NCBI GenBank assembly: GCA_036785325.1
Contig: JAXIVH010000445.1
Location: forward strand, 22,501 to 86,500
Reading direction: 5' to 3'
DNA from: Urophycis tenuis
Lineage: Eukaryota > Chordata > Actinopteri > Gadiformes > Phycidae
Length of the DNA: 64,000 nt
A program made the translations under genes and the position numbers. The notes under the pieces were generated by a model that searched no databases, had not been told where the DNA came from, and worked only from the letters and a program-made list of their open reading frames with translations. Below, in pieces: positions 1 through 48,747 of the stretch; positions within the stretch are counted from its first letter, which is position 1, and each line of letters opens with the position of its first letter.

Positions 1-10875
<10,875 letters not shown>

Positions 10876-12000
10876 ACACCCACCCACCCTTCATTACTGC
10901 CTAGCGGTAATAAGGTAAGGGGTGGGCTTTTGGAGAACAAGCGGCTGTTGGGCACCACATGTGGAACCCAGATGTTCTCGGGTATGAGGGTTTTTCCAAA
11001 CCAAGTGTTTGGGAAGCACCTGTCAAAATTATGTATTTGCCTCATTAAGTTGTTGTTGCACAAAATGCCTTTGGAGCTGGCTGTTGATTGTTAAGTGTCC
11101 TTATCATGTTTCCGATCCATTTCCAGATTAGTGCAAGCTTTGTGGCTTCTTTGAACTTAAATCTAGCATTACAATTGTGTGTGTGTGTGTGTGTGTTAAG
11201 GGCTTGCTGTTGTTCTGACCTCAAGCTCAGTTGAGAAAAAAAAGCAAAAAAAACAGTAGTGCTTTTTTTCAGGTTGCCCAAATGCTCTTGATGTGAATGC
11301 AGTAGCACAACCAAGCCATGTGTCAATAGTGAACAAGCAGTTCCTACCCGTTAGTTGGGCGTTAATCGACAGGTGTTACAGCATCCCCTGTAGGCCATGA
11401 AGCCTGTATGTCCTTTGGGTTGGTGATGCACGTCTTGTCTTGTTGTAAAATGGTCCAAGCTTGAATCTGTGAGCACATGCTGTGTGAGCAAATGTTTGTA
11501 TTTTGAATGTACATTTATAGAGTGGCAGAGCTACCACCAGCATAGTACTGTTGACATTATTGCAGGGTAAATGTGTTTTGTTTGTGAATTGAAGCTGTTT
11601 TAGATTTGCCTTTACCAGTGGCATTTGTATTCCTTGTCAAAGCAACATCTCCAGAATCACAGTAATCCCCAACAATATATATGTGAAGCCCATTTTATTG
11701 TGATCTTCAAAGTTTTACTTCAGGGCTGCAAATATCAGTTTTGGTGTTAAGTTTAGTGTTAAGTGTTAACCTGTGTTAAAGTGTTAAACTTCTAAATGTA
11801 GTCAGTCAATTGTTTTACATTTGGCAAAAATCCGTTTAAAAATAAATATTCAGTGCTCTGTTCAGAACCTGTTGTACGATTACCTTCAGACTCGTTCATG
11901 TCATGGAAGATGGATGGCTGATAACAACAAGTCTATGGGAAATTATCAGAGATGTTCAGAACTGTGAAAATAATATATTTGTGGTCATGCCAGAAATAAA
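10876..12000 (+). other. Probable 3' UTR of abcc4 (+)
   Basis: No gene is seen after the TAA at 10,873-10,875. AATAAA hexamers occur near 11,840 and at 11,995-12,000; the latter is the best candidate poly(A) signal by position. A (GT)n run lies at about 11,177-11,195. Confidence 0.4.
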
Positions 12001-13257
12001 CCCTAAATGTTACAAAACATTTTTTCCAGGATGAAATATGTTGTCATTACTTTGAAAATGTTTATTCCATGAAACAAATATTGGGCCGTGAAAATGTTTT
12101 TTGTCCCCCCAATCGTGGCAAAATATTTATATAGCGTTCTAAAAAATAATTATATATATATATATATATATAGTATATATATAATTATTTATATATTTAT
12201 TATATAGCTATAACTAGCTACAACTGAAGCCATTAGAGGCTGCTAATGAATGCATATAATTTGCATTGTATTGAAAATGTGACTAATGCGAGTTATCTTA
12301 TGTAATAAAAAGTAAAATGAAGGGATAGCCAATACAGTGCTCACAGGGCATGTTCTAAAAATAGCATGAGTCACCATGGAGAAAATGTGGACAATTTTTA
12401 CTTCATTGTGTTGATCTCTTTTAATCAAACACTCCAAACACTTGCATTTATGTAGATTTAAAGGCAATGGCAATATTGAATTCAACATTTTAAAAACAAA
12501 AATGTTCTATGAACTCGGAAGGTTCAATGTTGCGTGCACTCTTTGCTGAGACAAGCTAGCGAGCGCAAATAAAATGGGGAGCTAGATGCAGGTTGTACCC
12601 ACAAAACAAAGAAAAACATGGCGGAAAAGTTAAAGAAATGTGCACAATGTGGAGAGATATTACCTGTCACACTAGCTTCCATGCTAACCACCTGCCTCGC
12701 AGTGCCCTATGGGCAGAGAAGGTGCAGGAGTTTAAAGCAGCTTTGGGCGACCGGTCATTTTTCGCGAGGCCAGTGAAAAAGTCACAACAGAAACTTAGAG
12801 CTGCACATTTTTTGATAAAGAACAAAAAAGACTTTAGACAGGGAGGTCTTGGGAGGAGTAATGATGACAATTGCAAACACTATGTTCAGAGACGAGAAGA
12901 ATGTGAAGAATTTGAAGGCTATAAAACAAGCAGCCCTTCGTATTACACGGTACCCTTGAAGTAGCTTTTGGGTTCAAACAGGTTGGTGACCCCAACTAGT
13001 GTGACTAACACCAGTGCTGTTAAGGGTGTCCGTGTCTGCGCCAAAACTACACTTAACAAGCTTTGCTTTATTTATTGCCATCATCACAAATTTTGAAACT
13101 TCAAATCTGCAATCATCTGCTTATCTTACAAAATGTAATATAACAAAAGAAAAAGAAAAGTTTAAAGCATGTTATTGTCAAAATTACATAACACAATAAG
13201 ATATGTAGAAGTATTTGTAGTGGGCAATGCTAACGTGATACATCCATTCTACAGTAG
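12001..13257. other. Gap between the convergent genes; 3' UTR of the - gene
   Basis: An AT-rich run with a TATATA palindrome is at about 12,147-12,200. On the - strand, overlapping AATAAA hexamers at 13,067-13,076 lie about 185 nt after the stop of the - gene and are its best poly(A) candidates. An open stretch at 12,593-12,964 (+) has no recognised domain and is not called. Confidence 0.4.
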
Positions 13258-39282
<26,025 letters not shown>

Positions 39283-39332
39283 CTGACCAACACACACACA
39301 CACACATACACAAATCATTAAGTGCTCTAACA

Positions 39333-39806
39333 TAGGGATGCACCGAATCCAGATTTTTAGGGTTCTGCCGAATCCGAACCCGAATACCGAATCCTACTCC
39401 ATTAACACTAAACACATTAATGAAGTAAACAACGTCAACATCAGTGTATTTTTCATTTTATTTAATTTTCACTGGGAAAAAAATGCCACCACGAGACAAA
39501 TCGGCATTGCAAATTGAACATGTAGCTCGACTTCAATCGCCTTCCTTTATCTGAAAGAACTGCCAAACGACACTTTTTCTGTCCACTACTTCCATTTTCG
39601 CTTTCTCGCAGCTATAGCCACTGCATTTCAACGCAACACTTTTTTGTGAACAGATAATTACGTCGAACAACGTGGCGCGCGCAGTGAAAGCGCAGGATTC
39701 GGGTTCGGTGGAAAAAAATGCCAAGGTTCGGCAGAACCCGAACCCCTAAAAAAAGCCCAATATTCGGCCGAATCCGAACCCGAATACTGGATTCGGTGCA
39801 ACCCTA
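39333..39806. mobile_element. hAT-type MITE with 8-bp target duplication
   Basis: The ends TAGGGATGCACCGAATCC and GGATTCGGTGCAACCCTA are inverted (one mismatch) and flanked by CTCTAACA on both sides (39,325-39,332; 39,807-39,814). Internal sequence holds repeated CCGAATCCGAACCCGAAT. It lies just upstream of exon 39282 of the - gene. Confidence 0.87.
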
Positions 39807-39969
39807 CTCTAACATATCACATTTAGAAGGTGGATGTCTCTTCTAATTACTTATAATTATGTCTTGGCAACCCCTCATGTAGAGAGGGGAAGGGGTGGGG
39901 AAGGAAAATATGCGTAACCCACAGAAGACTTGTTCCTGCATAACATCCATCCATCCAAAAAAAACAAAA

Positions 39970-40215
39970 AACCTACCCTTATGCTCTTATATGTTGTACA
40001 TCTTGGCACTTTAATTGCTTTGTAACTTGGCACTTAGCCAGAGATGTTGTATACTAGCAATGGTTAATCTAGCAATTGAAACGCTTGAAACTTGTTTAGT
40101 GACTTTCTTACTGTATTAGCAGCAATGAAATGTTTCACCTTCTTATGATAAATGTACTCTTTGTAAGTCGCTTTGGATAAAAGCGTCTGCTAAATGCCCT
40201 AAATTTAAACGTAAG
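39970..40215 (+). repeat. L2-like LINE 3' UTR with shared SINE tail
   Basis: CTTATGCTCTTATATGTTGT through TTGGCACTTAGCC to GTAAGTCGCTTTGGATAAAA and GCGTCTGCTAAATG. Closely parallels 51,215-51,320 and 51,680-52,140. Confidence 0.75.
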
Positions 40216-40229
40216 AAGACGATTCATGT

Positions 40230-40395
40230 TGTGTGCATCACAATCCACAAATAAATAAATGTGTCTAGTGAAAATATATCCACACATTTTCAAAACAGAT
40301 TATGACATGTGCACTAATCTAGACACTTTTGTGGATCTCAGAGAGTTTTTGTCCAATGTCTACCGAAGCTGATCTGAGCGATAGTCTGTTAAATG
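40230..40395 (+). repeat. Dispersed repeat, copy 1 (inverted partner at 46,540-46,720)
   Basis: ACAATCCACAAATAAATAAA, GTGTCTAGTGAAAATATATC and TAGACACTTTTGTGGATCTC match the reverse complement of 46,540-46,720 with gaps. A family of DNA-element ends is likely but unproven. Confidence 0.6.
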
Positions 40396-40449
40396 TGGAC
40401 GCATAAACAACATGCAACCTGTAGACGGTGACATGTACACCATGTGAAG

Positions 40450-40650
40450 GGGCAGCCGGCCTACTGGTTAGGGCTTTGGATTTGTAACTGGAGGGTTAAC
40501 TGGTCGAATCCCGACCAGTGCGCATGGCTGAAGTGCCCTTGAGTAAGGCACCTAACCCCTCACTGCTCCCCGAGCGCCGCTGTTGCAGGCAGCTCACTTC
40601 ATCGGGTTTAAGTGTGTGCCGCTTCCATATCTCTAAAGCACATTCCTCAT
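40450..40650 (+). repeat. tRNA-derived SINE, second family, copy 1
   Basis: GGGGCAGCCGGCCTACTGGT, TAGGGCTTTGGATTTGTAAC, GACCAGTGCGCATGGCTGAA and CACTGCTCCCCGAGCGCCGC. Other copies at 51,716-52,011 and 55,665-55,976. The B box here is altered (GGTCGAATCCC). Confidence 0.82.
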
Positions 40651-41025
40651 CTCTATGCATATTTTAGTAGCCTACTCATTCCCTCCTTTGCTCCACAGTT
40701 TTTTGAACAGATAAATCATAAAATAAAGTGAGTTAAAAGTAGTCAGATTCATTCTTAATTAACACGGCAACCAAAGGAATTGAGTTGTAACTCACAGAAG
40801 ACAATTCATGTGCAAACGAACCTCAAATAATAAGATATTTTTTACTTGTGCTTTGTTAAAGGACATCCACACAAATATGTCACGATGCAGAAATACATAT
40901 ATTTTACTTTTGTTCTATAAATTGCTACCCCTGCAGAAGAGAATTTTACAATTAAACCTCACCATTCGCATTTGTGGCTCTCGAAGAGTTTTGTCCAATG
41001 TGACTGCATCTGAAAATCTGGCTGC

Positions 41026-41030
<5 letters not shown>

Positions 41031-41116
<86 letters not shown>
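41031..41116. repeat. (TA)n microsatellite
   Basis: About 43 TA units. Confidence 0.97.
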
Positions 41117-41123
<7 letters not shown>

Positions 41124-41149
41124 AAAATGTGAGAAGGTTTTGATTTGCT

Positions 41150-41570
41150 AAGAGAACGACGTGTTTGATCCCCAGCAGTCAGGCTTCAAGACTGCACACT
41201 CTACAGAGAGGGCCCTCCTGACCTCTTCCCTCTCCTCGGTGCTTGTTCTCCTCGACCTGACTGGGGCGTTCCACACCGTGAACCACCAGACCCTCCTCAC
41301 CACTCTCACTGATCTCGGCATTACTGACACTGCACTATCCTGGTTCACATCTTACCTTATGAATCACACTTATCAGGTCGCATGGAACAGCTCACTGTCC
41401 CAACCCCGCTCACTCAACACTGGTGTCCCCCCAGGCTCAGTAGGGCTGTTTCTGTTCTCCCTATATACCAGATCTTCAGGCTCTGTAATCACATCACATG
41501 GATTTTCCTATCTCTGTTATGCAAATGACACTCAACTGTTCCTTTCCTTTTTTTTCAAAAGATACTCCAT
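41150..41570 (+). mobile_element. L2-like LINE reverse transcriptase fragment
   Basis: FDPQQSGFKTAHSTERALL, VLVLLDLTGAFHTVNHQTLL, SWFTSYLMN and GFSYLCYANDTQLFLSF. The usual catalytic YADD is YAND, so one metal-binding Asp is lost. Same family as 36,050-37,270. It is cut off at about 41,560 by a poly-T run and hAT sequence. Confidence 0.88.
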
Positions 41571-41599
41571 CGGAAGAGCCCGCGATGGATTGAAATTAC

Positions 41600-42299
41600 A
41601 AGGGCCATAATTGTTTACTTGTGTAAGGACATGGTCCCTTTTCAAACGGTAGAGAAATGCGGCTTTAAAGCCATGATCAGAGCTATTGATCCATGATACA
41701 AGGTGCCTAGCCACAAATACTTTACAGAAACAGAGATGCCAAAATTGTATGCCGAGCTTCGCAAAAAGGTTGAAAAAAAGCTGTGTGACTTGAAATACTT
41801 TGCCATTAAAACGGACTTGTGGTTGAGCCGTACCATGGAGCCTTTCCTCAGCCTGACCATTCACTATATAATCGACGATTGGAATCTTGCCAGCTGGTGT
41901 TTGCAGACATTGTACTTCCCCGCTGAACATATGGCCGAGGAGATAGCACAAGGACTCAAGGAAGCACTTGAGTCATGGGGTTTAAAAGAACGCCAAGTGT
42001 GCATCACTACTGATACTGGACCGAACGTGGTCAGCGTCTCTGAATGATCGGACCAGGCTGCAATGCTTCGGACACAGGTTGGACCATTTTGTGCATAATA
42101 TTATAATATGTTTACATTACACTGTAATATTTGCCTATAATATTGCATAGTCATGTTGCATTTGCGTTTAGAGATGTAGACGTTGCCTCTGTTCAGTTAT
42201 ATATACCCAATACTATTTTTCAATGTTGCATTTGTGTTCAGTGTTGTTCATTCAATCCTAATCAAGTATTAAGCAGCAGTTGTTGATGGTGTGCGTGTA

Positions 42300-42343
<44 letters not shown>

Positions 42344-43155
42344 TTATAGAAGTTTATAGATGAAATGACCCCCCAACAAGGTGGGGGTCACGCCAGATGA
42401 TGATTCAGAGGATGCTTGGACAAGAGACCTTGGCCTTATCATAGGTACTGAAAGCAGACAGGAAACCCATACACCTGGTACCCACTTGGGAAGATACAGA
42501 TGTCTTGGAATCTATAAGCAAGAATGATCCTAGAGTACTTAAACGAGAAGTACTCAGACCCAGAAACGGTTGACCTGCTGGATATGGCCTCATTGGTCGA
42601 CCCACGATTTAAAGATACATATATGACCGCCAGGGGTTCATGAAGACCAGAGTGGTAGCAGAAATTCAGTGACTGTTGGAGGTGCAAGCTGCAATGTTCA
42701 CAGAGCCACACACAAGCACAGAAGCTGAAGCTGATGGTGCTGAAGCTGCAAAAGTAGCTGTTGAGAGGCAATCCAAGAGGGTGAAACGGAGCCTGGCAAG
42801 CTTTTTCAAAAAGGCCTCCAATGGCACAGCCAGACAGAATGGCCATCAAAGTGGAGCTAAAAAGTTACCCACAGACAATACAGGTTGATAGACCAACCTG
42901 CCGGACTGGTGGCGGCTGTACCAAGCTAATTTTCCAAGGGTGGCAAGACTGGCCCAGAAATATCTCTGTATCCCGGACACAAGTGCTCCTTCTGAAAGGG
43001 CATTTAGCATGGGTGGCAACAAAATCACATGCCACCAGTCTCTGTTGAAGCCAGAGACTGTGGACAAGCATGTGTTCCTGGTGAATAATCTTCAGGGCCT
43101 AACAAATGACAAATGTTGTAAACACAAAATCTCAGTGAGTGCCCGATTTTAAGAT
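41600..43155 (+). mobile_element. hAT transposase remnant (ZBED-like), broken
   Basis: 41,640-42,047 reads FKAMIRAIDP, a stop, then KYFTETEMPKLYAELRKKVE, KTDLWLSRTMEPFLSLTIHY and ITTDTGPNVVS, the core of a hAT transposase. 42,676-42,888 keeps an internal part, and 42,940-43,100 (ARLAQKYLCIPDTSAPSERA, FSMGGNKITCHQS) is the C-terminal dimerisation domain. Stops, frameshifts and a (GA)n run at 42,306-42,340 break the frame. Confidence 0.85.
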
Positions 43156-44624
43156 TTTGCCTTTTTTACTGAGAAGACACCAGTTTTTCTGTTCTTTGCA
43201 TGTTTTTTGTCCTACATTTGGTGACTTCTGCACTGTTTTGCATGTTTTACTGTCTATGGCAAGGCACTACTGTAAATAAACTTTTACACTTGAAAAATGT
43301 TATTTAGTTTACGTACAGGAGTCTTATACTGGAACTGTTTTCTTTATTCAAAAAAATTATTGCGCTTTCATTTTGCACTTTTATGTTTTCATTTTAAGTA
43401 TTTGTGCACTCCACTTGGTATTCCAAGTGGAGTGTGAAATCCAAGTGGAATTTCTTTATTTAAAATAGCCATGGCTAATACTGGAAATATTTACCTAATT
43501 CACATTATCCATGCCTTTAACAAGACACCACCAGATTTAATTTCAGAGAGAAAAAGAGAACAAAATGTTTAAATCTAAATGCGTTACATTAGGCTGCAGG
43601 TAAGAAAGTTTATGTTTTTATTTAAAGTATCTGTCATAACACATAATAATTTCCCTTGCCTAACACCGAAAGTATTTTCAGTAGTGTCTGTTCCTTAAAA
43701 AGACACCGCTTTTTTATTTATCTGCAATATTATGTTTACAGTTGTTGTATGTTGTATGTATGTATGTATGTTGTATGTTGTATGTTTCATTTTTTTCACA
43801 TTTAGCAGTGTGGCTTTCCTTAGGGTCTATGTAACCTGTTCTGAAATGGCTTTGTTATAATTTCCATATTGTGATATGTATCGTTAGCGCAAGAGGCTGC
43901 AATGTATATTGTAATATGGTTTTTAGGCCATATCGCCCATCCCTAACCCTCATGCACTTGTATGTTGTATGTCTTGGCACTTAATAATTGCTAACATCTC
44001 TAGAGATGTTCTACATGTTGTATTGATTTGCTTACTGTATACCAGAGCATCAATAAAGAGGGGCAGGAGGTCGCGTTGGCTCACTGCTTGACTCAGGAAG
44101 CTGACTGGTATTATGGACTGATGCCATGTGAGGTAAGCATGATATACATGTGCCCTATGCAGTCTCTGGGCCCACCAAGCCTGCATTTCACTCTGATTAA
44201 GAATATACGCTACAATACACACAGAACACACACACAGATTGACATTGTTTTTATCATTATTATTATTATTTATACCTATATGTTGGTACTTTGTAGAAGT
44301 GTACTGTACATTAAACATGCATACCCTTAAACTGTTTGTTCTTCTGCACTAATTTGAACACACACGCACACCTTGAGACATTGCTTAGTTTCTTCTTTTA
44401 ATTCAAGTGTTATTTAAGTGTTGCAACCTACCCTGGCAGGCGGTGGGTTGTAACAAAGAAACATATATTTGACATCAACTCATGAGGTCTGTGATATTCT
44501 TGCAGAGGTTTTAAAAAATTCAGTGAGTTACAGGTACTGAAGCAAAAAAAAATATTGTGAAAAGAGGAACTGGCGCCATGAATTTGTTTCGGAGTGGACG
44601 AAGTTGAACATGGCGGAGCAGGTG
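43156..44624. other. Gene-free stretch
   Basis: AT-rich. A TGTATG-rich run is at 43,745-43,790, and an L2-like LINE 3' UTR fragment (CTTGTATGTTGTATGTCTTG) at about 43,955-44,045. Nothing else recognised. Confidence 0.5.
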
Positions 44625-45564
44625 TTCCGATATCCATACTACGCGTACTTACTATACTTAGTTTGAGTAGCCTACGTAGGGTGTTCCGATTACGATCACG
44701 GCGAAAAGAAGTGCACTGAAAGGACCCGGATGGTGCCCTCAAAACGGTCAGTACACCAGTGTACACTGTACACTTTTCGTACTCAATGGCAGCCATCTTA
44801 GCTATGTAGCGGAAGAGGCAGAGCCAGGCTGAGCCGCGCTCAGTTCTAGTGTTAGGAAGACCAAAGACTTTTTACTGATTCGGATCTTTTACTCTCGGAC
44901 AGTAAATTGAACGAATCTTTTTGAGTCATTTCGTTCATTTTTACAGCAGGTGGTGCTGTAGCCCTCTTGTGAACATTGTAAAAAAACACTGTGGTTCTCA
45001 AACACTTAACAATGAAGGCAACATGGTTTACAGCTGACAAAGTTTACACAAAATGACAAGCAATTCAAACCATGTGAAAACCTAGGAAAGCAAATACACG
45101 CTGTAATGACAGGTAGTGACCTGAGGAGGTCAGTGTCATAGCCTAGGGCATTGTTCTGTGCCAACTAAGGGATTAGAGGAAGAATCGATACACATGCGTT
45201 GCATTGTACTAGGCAGTTCTGGAATAAACCGAACACTGAGAACTCACGTGTGTCCAAATATATATATATATATATGCCTGTAAGTGGTTGACCACAGACA
45301 TTACACACACCACTATAAAGTGACTTGTGTCCTGTATCCTCCCTGTCACTGTTGTTTGTTAGCGCTATTACATGCCGCTGTAGGGCAGAGTAATGACACC
45401 GCGAATACGGACGTTTATCATCTTTTTTTTAAATATATCTTTTTTAAGAGGCCCCTGATTGACGGAGGCCCCGGGCTGAAGCCCAGGTCTGAAAATCTCG
45501 CACTCTCGCGCACTTAGATAGTGTACTACATTTAAGTGCATTCATGGAAGTATGGATATCGGAA
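44625..45564. mobile_element. Possible DNA transposon with 16-bp inverted ends
   Basis: TTCCGATATCCATACT (44,625-44,640) and AGTATGGATATCGGAA (45,549-45,564) are exact inverted repeats 940 bp apart. No clear target duplication was seen and no transposase. It contains part of a dispersed repeat (45,345-45,490). Confidence 0.5.
45345..45490 (+). repeat. Dispersed repeat, copy 1 (partner at 57,000-57,145)
   Basis: ATTACATGCCGCTGTAGGGC, GAGTAATGACACCGCG, a poly-T run, then AAGAGGCCCCTGATTG and GGGCTGAAGCCCAGG. Same order at 57,000-57,145. Family unknown. Confidence 0.7.
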
Positions 45565-45859
45565 AAAATGCAGAAAATTCCGTCTCAGTATTAGAGAGTC
45601 CATCTTGCTCCATTGTTTGTTTCTGTTGTCCTTGTTGTCCTTCCATTTTCACTCATCATCATCGCCCAATTTACAATCTTCATTTCGGATATGTATGCAC
45701 GCCATTAAAGATATCAACAGTGATATTTTGACTAGTTTTTGTCTTAAATTAAAACATTCTGTTATGCAAGGAATTGTAGTTATCTCAAATATAATAACTA
45801 AACAACTAATTTTCTCTAGCTATAATTGTATTTCAAATATTTGTTAATAATGCAATTCT

Positions 45860-46400
45860 AGATATCTGAAGTGCAATTCCAGATAGGCCTATTTGTAATG
45901 ACTTTCAAGCTGACATTTCAATAAATTAATTTGGACAAGTCAGAATTGAATTTTAGATATCTACAATTCCATTTATGGTATCTGTGAGAACAATTGTAGA
46001 TATCTACAATAAACATTGCCATTTGTAAGAATTTAATTGCAATATCAACAATTTACATTTCCACTTGTGAAAATTGAGTTGTAGATAGCCTATTATTAGT
46101 TAGAATTGCAAAATGTCGACTTGGAATTATAACTCATCAAAATGTTATTATAGATAGGCCTATCTGTAATTGAGTTTGAATTATAGTCAATGGTAAAAGT
46201 TGACAAGTTGTATTTAAGTTGCATATTCTGTAATTTTCCAGCTTGGAATCAATAAAGTATTTCTATTACTTTTCCACTGGTAAAAAATGTAGGCTATTGT
46301 TGATATCAAGAATTAACATATTGACTGGTGCGAAATTAATTGTAGATAGCTTTACAGCTACTATACAACATTACATAATGGATATGTTGGCTTGGATTTG
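45860..46400. repeat. Degenerate repeat with short palindromes
   Basis: Words such as TTGTAGATATCTACAA, TAGATATCTACAATTCC and ATAGATAGGCCTATCT recur every 50-70 bp with much divergence. Too decayed to define a unit. Confidence 0.4.
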
Positions 46401-46539
46401 TAACTAGTCAAGAAGCATTCGTTGAAATCCACAACTTCCATTTCCGCTGCTGATCCCATGTTAAAAAGGCTTGCCATCTGTCGCCATCTACAGGTGCATG
46501 CTGTGTACGCATTTTACAGACATCATTGTTCGGATCAGC

Positions 46540-46745
46540 TGCGGTAGCCTACACATTGGACAAAACTTGCTGAGATCCAAAAAAGTGTCTAGCCGAGTGC
46601 ACATGTGCACATGAAAATGTGTTTGGATATATTTTCACTAGACACAAGTAAAATGTGTATTTGTGGATGTTGATTACAAAGTACAAAATATTTGTGGACG
46701 CAAAGTGAATCATCTTCTGTGGGTAACGCATATTAAAGTCTTGTA
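46540..46745 (-). repeat. Dispersed repeat, copy 2 (inverted to 40,230-40,395)
   Basis: ACATTGGACAAAACTTGCTG, GGATATATTTTCACTAGACA, and CATCTTCTGTGGGTAACGCA; the last word also appears reversed at 39,908-39,930. A further related pair is 40,780-40,800 and 47,050-47,072 (CTTCTGTGAGTTACA). Confidence 0.6.
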
Positions 46746-47204
46746 CATTCACATTTTACAGATCAATAGTGAGACATATTGGACAAAAATCCACAAAAAA
46801 CTTAGAAAGATTAAATTAACAACTCAAATCACAACAGCCATGCACACGTGTAAAAGTGAGTGTGGATTAGATTTTACATTAGCCAACATTTTAAATGTGT
46901 ACAAGAGTTTTTCGAGGTCGATTTACATTTTTACAAGACACGCAAAAGTTATGTAAATATGTATTTGTATGTGTATGGATCGTGAAATATCTGTGTGGAT
47001 ATCATTTTTACAAAGCACAACTAGTGGATCACCGTACACGAAACGTGAATCGTCTTCTGTGAGTTACACATACTGATAATCCATTAAATACTTTCACAGG
47101 TAATTAAAGTTCTCCCGAAGGAATAGACAATAACCATACCACATAAAGATCCTGTAAGTCCATTGGCCCAGTTGCAGCGGATTGCGTTTGTGTTCTCTTT
47201 CCCG

Positions 47205-47505
47205 TGGCTCCATGTGTGAACATCTGTGCAGCGACACTGCTGCGTTGGACGGTTTGTACTTAAGCCCTCTATGCTTCAGCCAGCCCCTACTAGCACGTGA
47301 CAGCAGGGGCTGGGCAAAACCGTCGGAACGCGGGTGCCGCTGGGGGGTGGCTCCATATGAGTGAACATCTGTGCGACGACAACAAAGTGTGGCGAGGTTT
47401 TTACTCCGCCCCCCCCCACACACACGTACACCCACACACACCCCTACCAGCACATGATTGCAGGTGCAGGGCAAAACCGTCGGAACGCAGGTGCCGCTGG
47501 GGGTG
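47205..47505. repeat. Tandem duplication of about 150-170 bp
   Basis: GTGGCTCCATGTGTGAACAT and GGGCAAAACCGTCGGAACGC (47,312) recur as GTGGCTCCATATGAGTGAAC and GGGCAAAACCGTCGGAACGC (47,470). The rest of 46,750-48,740 holds nothing recognised. Confidence 0.7.
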
Positions 47506-48747
47506 TTCATTTAAACCTGTATGTTAAAATGAGATCACGTAAATGCTGAAACAATAGGCCTACTGAAACTCTGTCAGCCACAAGAGTGAATCATACTTGC
47601 ACAGACATAGAACGATTGATAAATAAGGTACACTTACACAAGCAGAACTGAGATGCATTCACATTCACTCACTAAAAGAACGTTATGTTTTGATATATTA
47701 TTAATGCCTCATCATTTAAATTATTTGTAATGATCATTCCCTATGATTGTGATGGTCTCATTTATTTTAGAAGACTCAATAATAAATACAATTGGAAAAG
47801 TTATTTATATTTAAGCAATGGTTACATTATTTCTATCATAATTAATTTGTATTCCCTATAATTAAGAAGAGAGGAGAAAAAAAAACAAGAAAATACTTAT
47901 AAACTCGTCCAATTTATCTACATTTCTGCATGAAATGCTACCACAGAAGAATCCACTGCTCTCCAAACACTTTTGCTGGCCATCTTATTGTGGACACATG
48001 GAATCAGAAGTTAGCAAGTGCAAGACATTCCAGCAATTCATTTGCTGTTTGTGTTCTTTGGGTTCTTCCTGTTCTTGCACCACATGTTCTTGAGGCTGGA
48101 TCGGTGTCATATGGAAATGCTTTGATGTCATTTTCAAGCCTTGGGAATTCTCTCCAACTCCTCCTTTCAACTATTCTCCCCAACGCAAACTTTGAGGGTC
48201 AGACTTTAATGTTAACCAAACTTTTGGGTTTTTTTAGACGACAGGGAACCTCACATCAGAATGTTGTCTCGTCTGACTCTAATTCCCCTTTTGAACGTTA
48301 TCCTAGAGGTTCACACAACTTTTCAACAAAAACATATATAGGTAAAATCTTCTTTTTCTTGTTTTTTAACACACGCAAAAGTAGATATATTGTTATGACT
48401 TATAAAGATCACACTATATTTTAGGAACCATTGATGCAAAAATACAAGTGATTCTCTTGTTTACATTTACTTTCTTGTGTTATCCAGCCACACTGTTTTC
48501 CCATAATTCCCGAAGAGAACTGAACAAAGGGGGGATGGGCTCAGTATCTGCTGGTCCAAACTGCTGACAATAAACAAACAAACTCTCCTTCCTTTCACGT
48601 AAACCCAATAACATTGTGGGGATGGGGTGACACTGTTAAAACTCTTTGAAACTGTATTGGAGTCTCACTCTGCTAGAGCGGAGACGGGTGTACTGTATGT
48701 ATACATTAAATCGTCTAATAATTGTGTGCTTCTTTGCACTTAGTCTC

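Noticed and set aside
12593..12964. 123-residue open frame on the + strand
   Set aside because: No recognised domain, no splice context, and it lies in the probable 3' UTR/intergenic gap.
47094..47527. Open frames on both strands over the 47-kb duplicated block
   Set aside because: They come from a GC-richer tandem duplication, with no domain in any frame.
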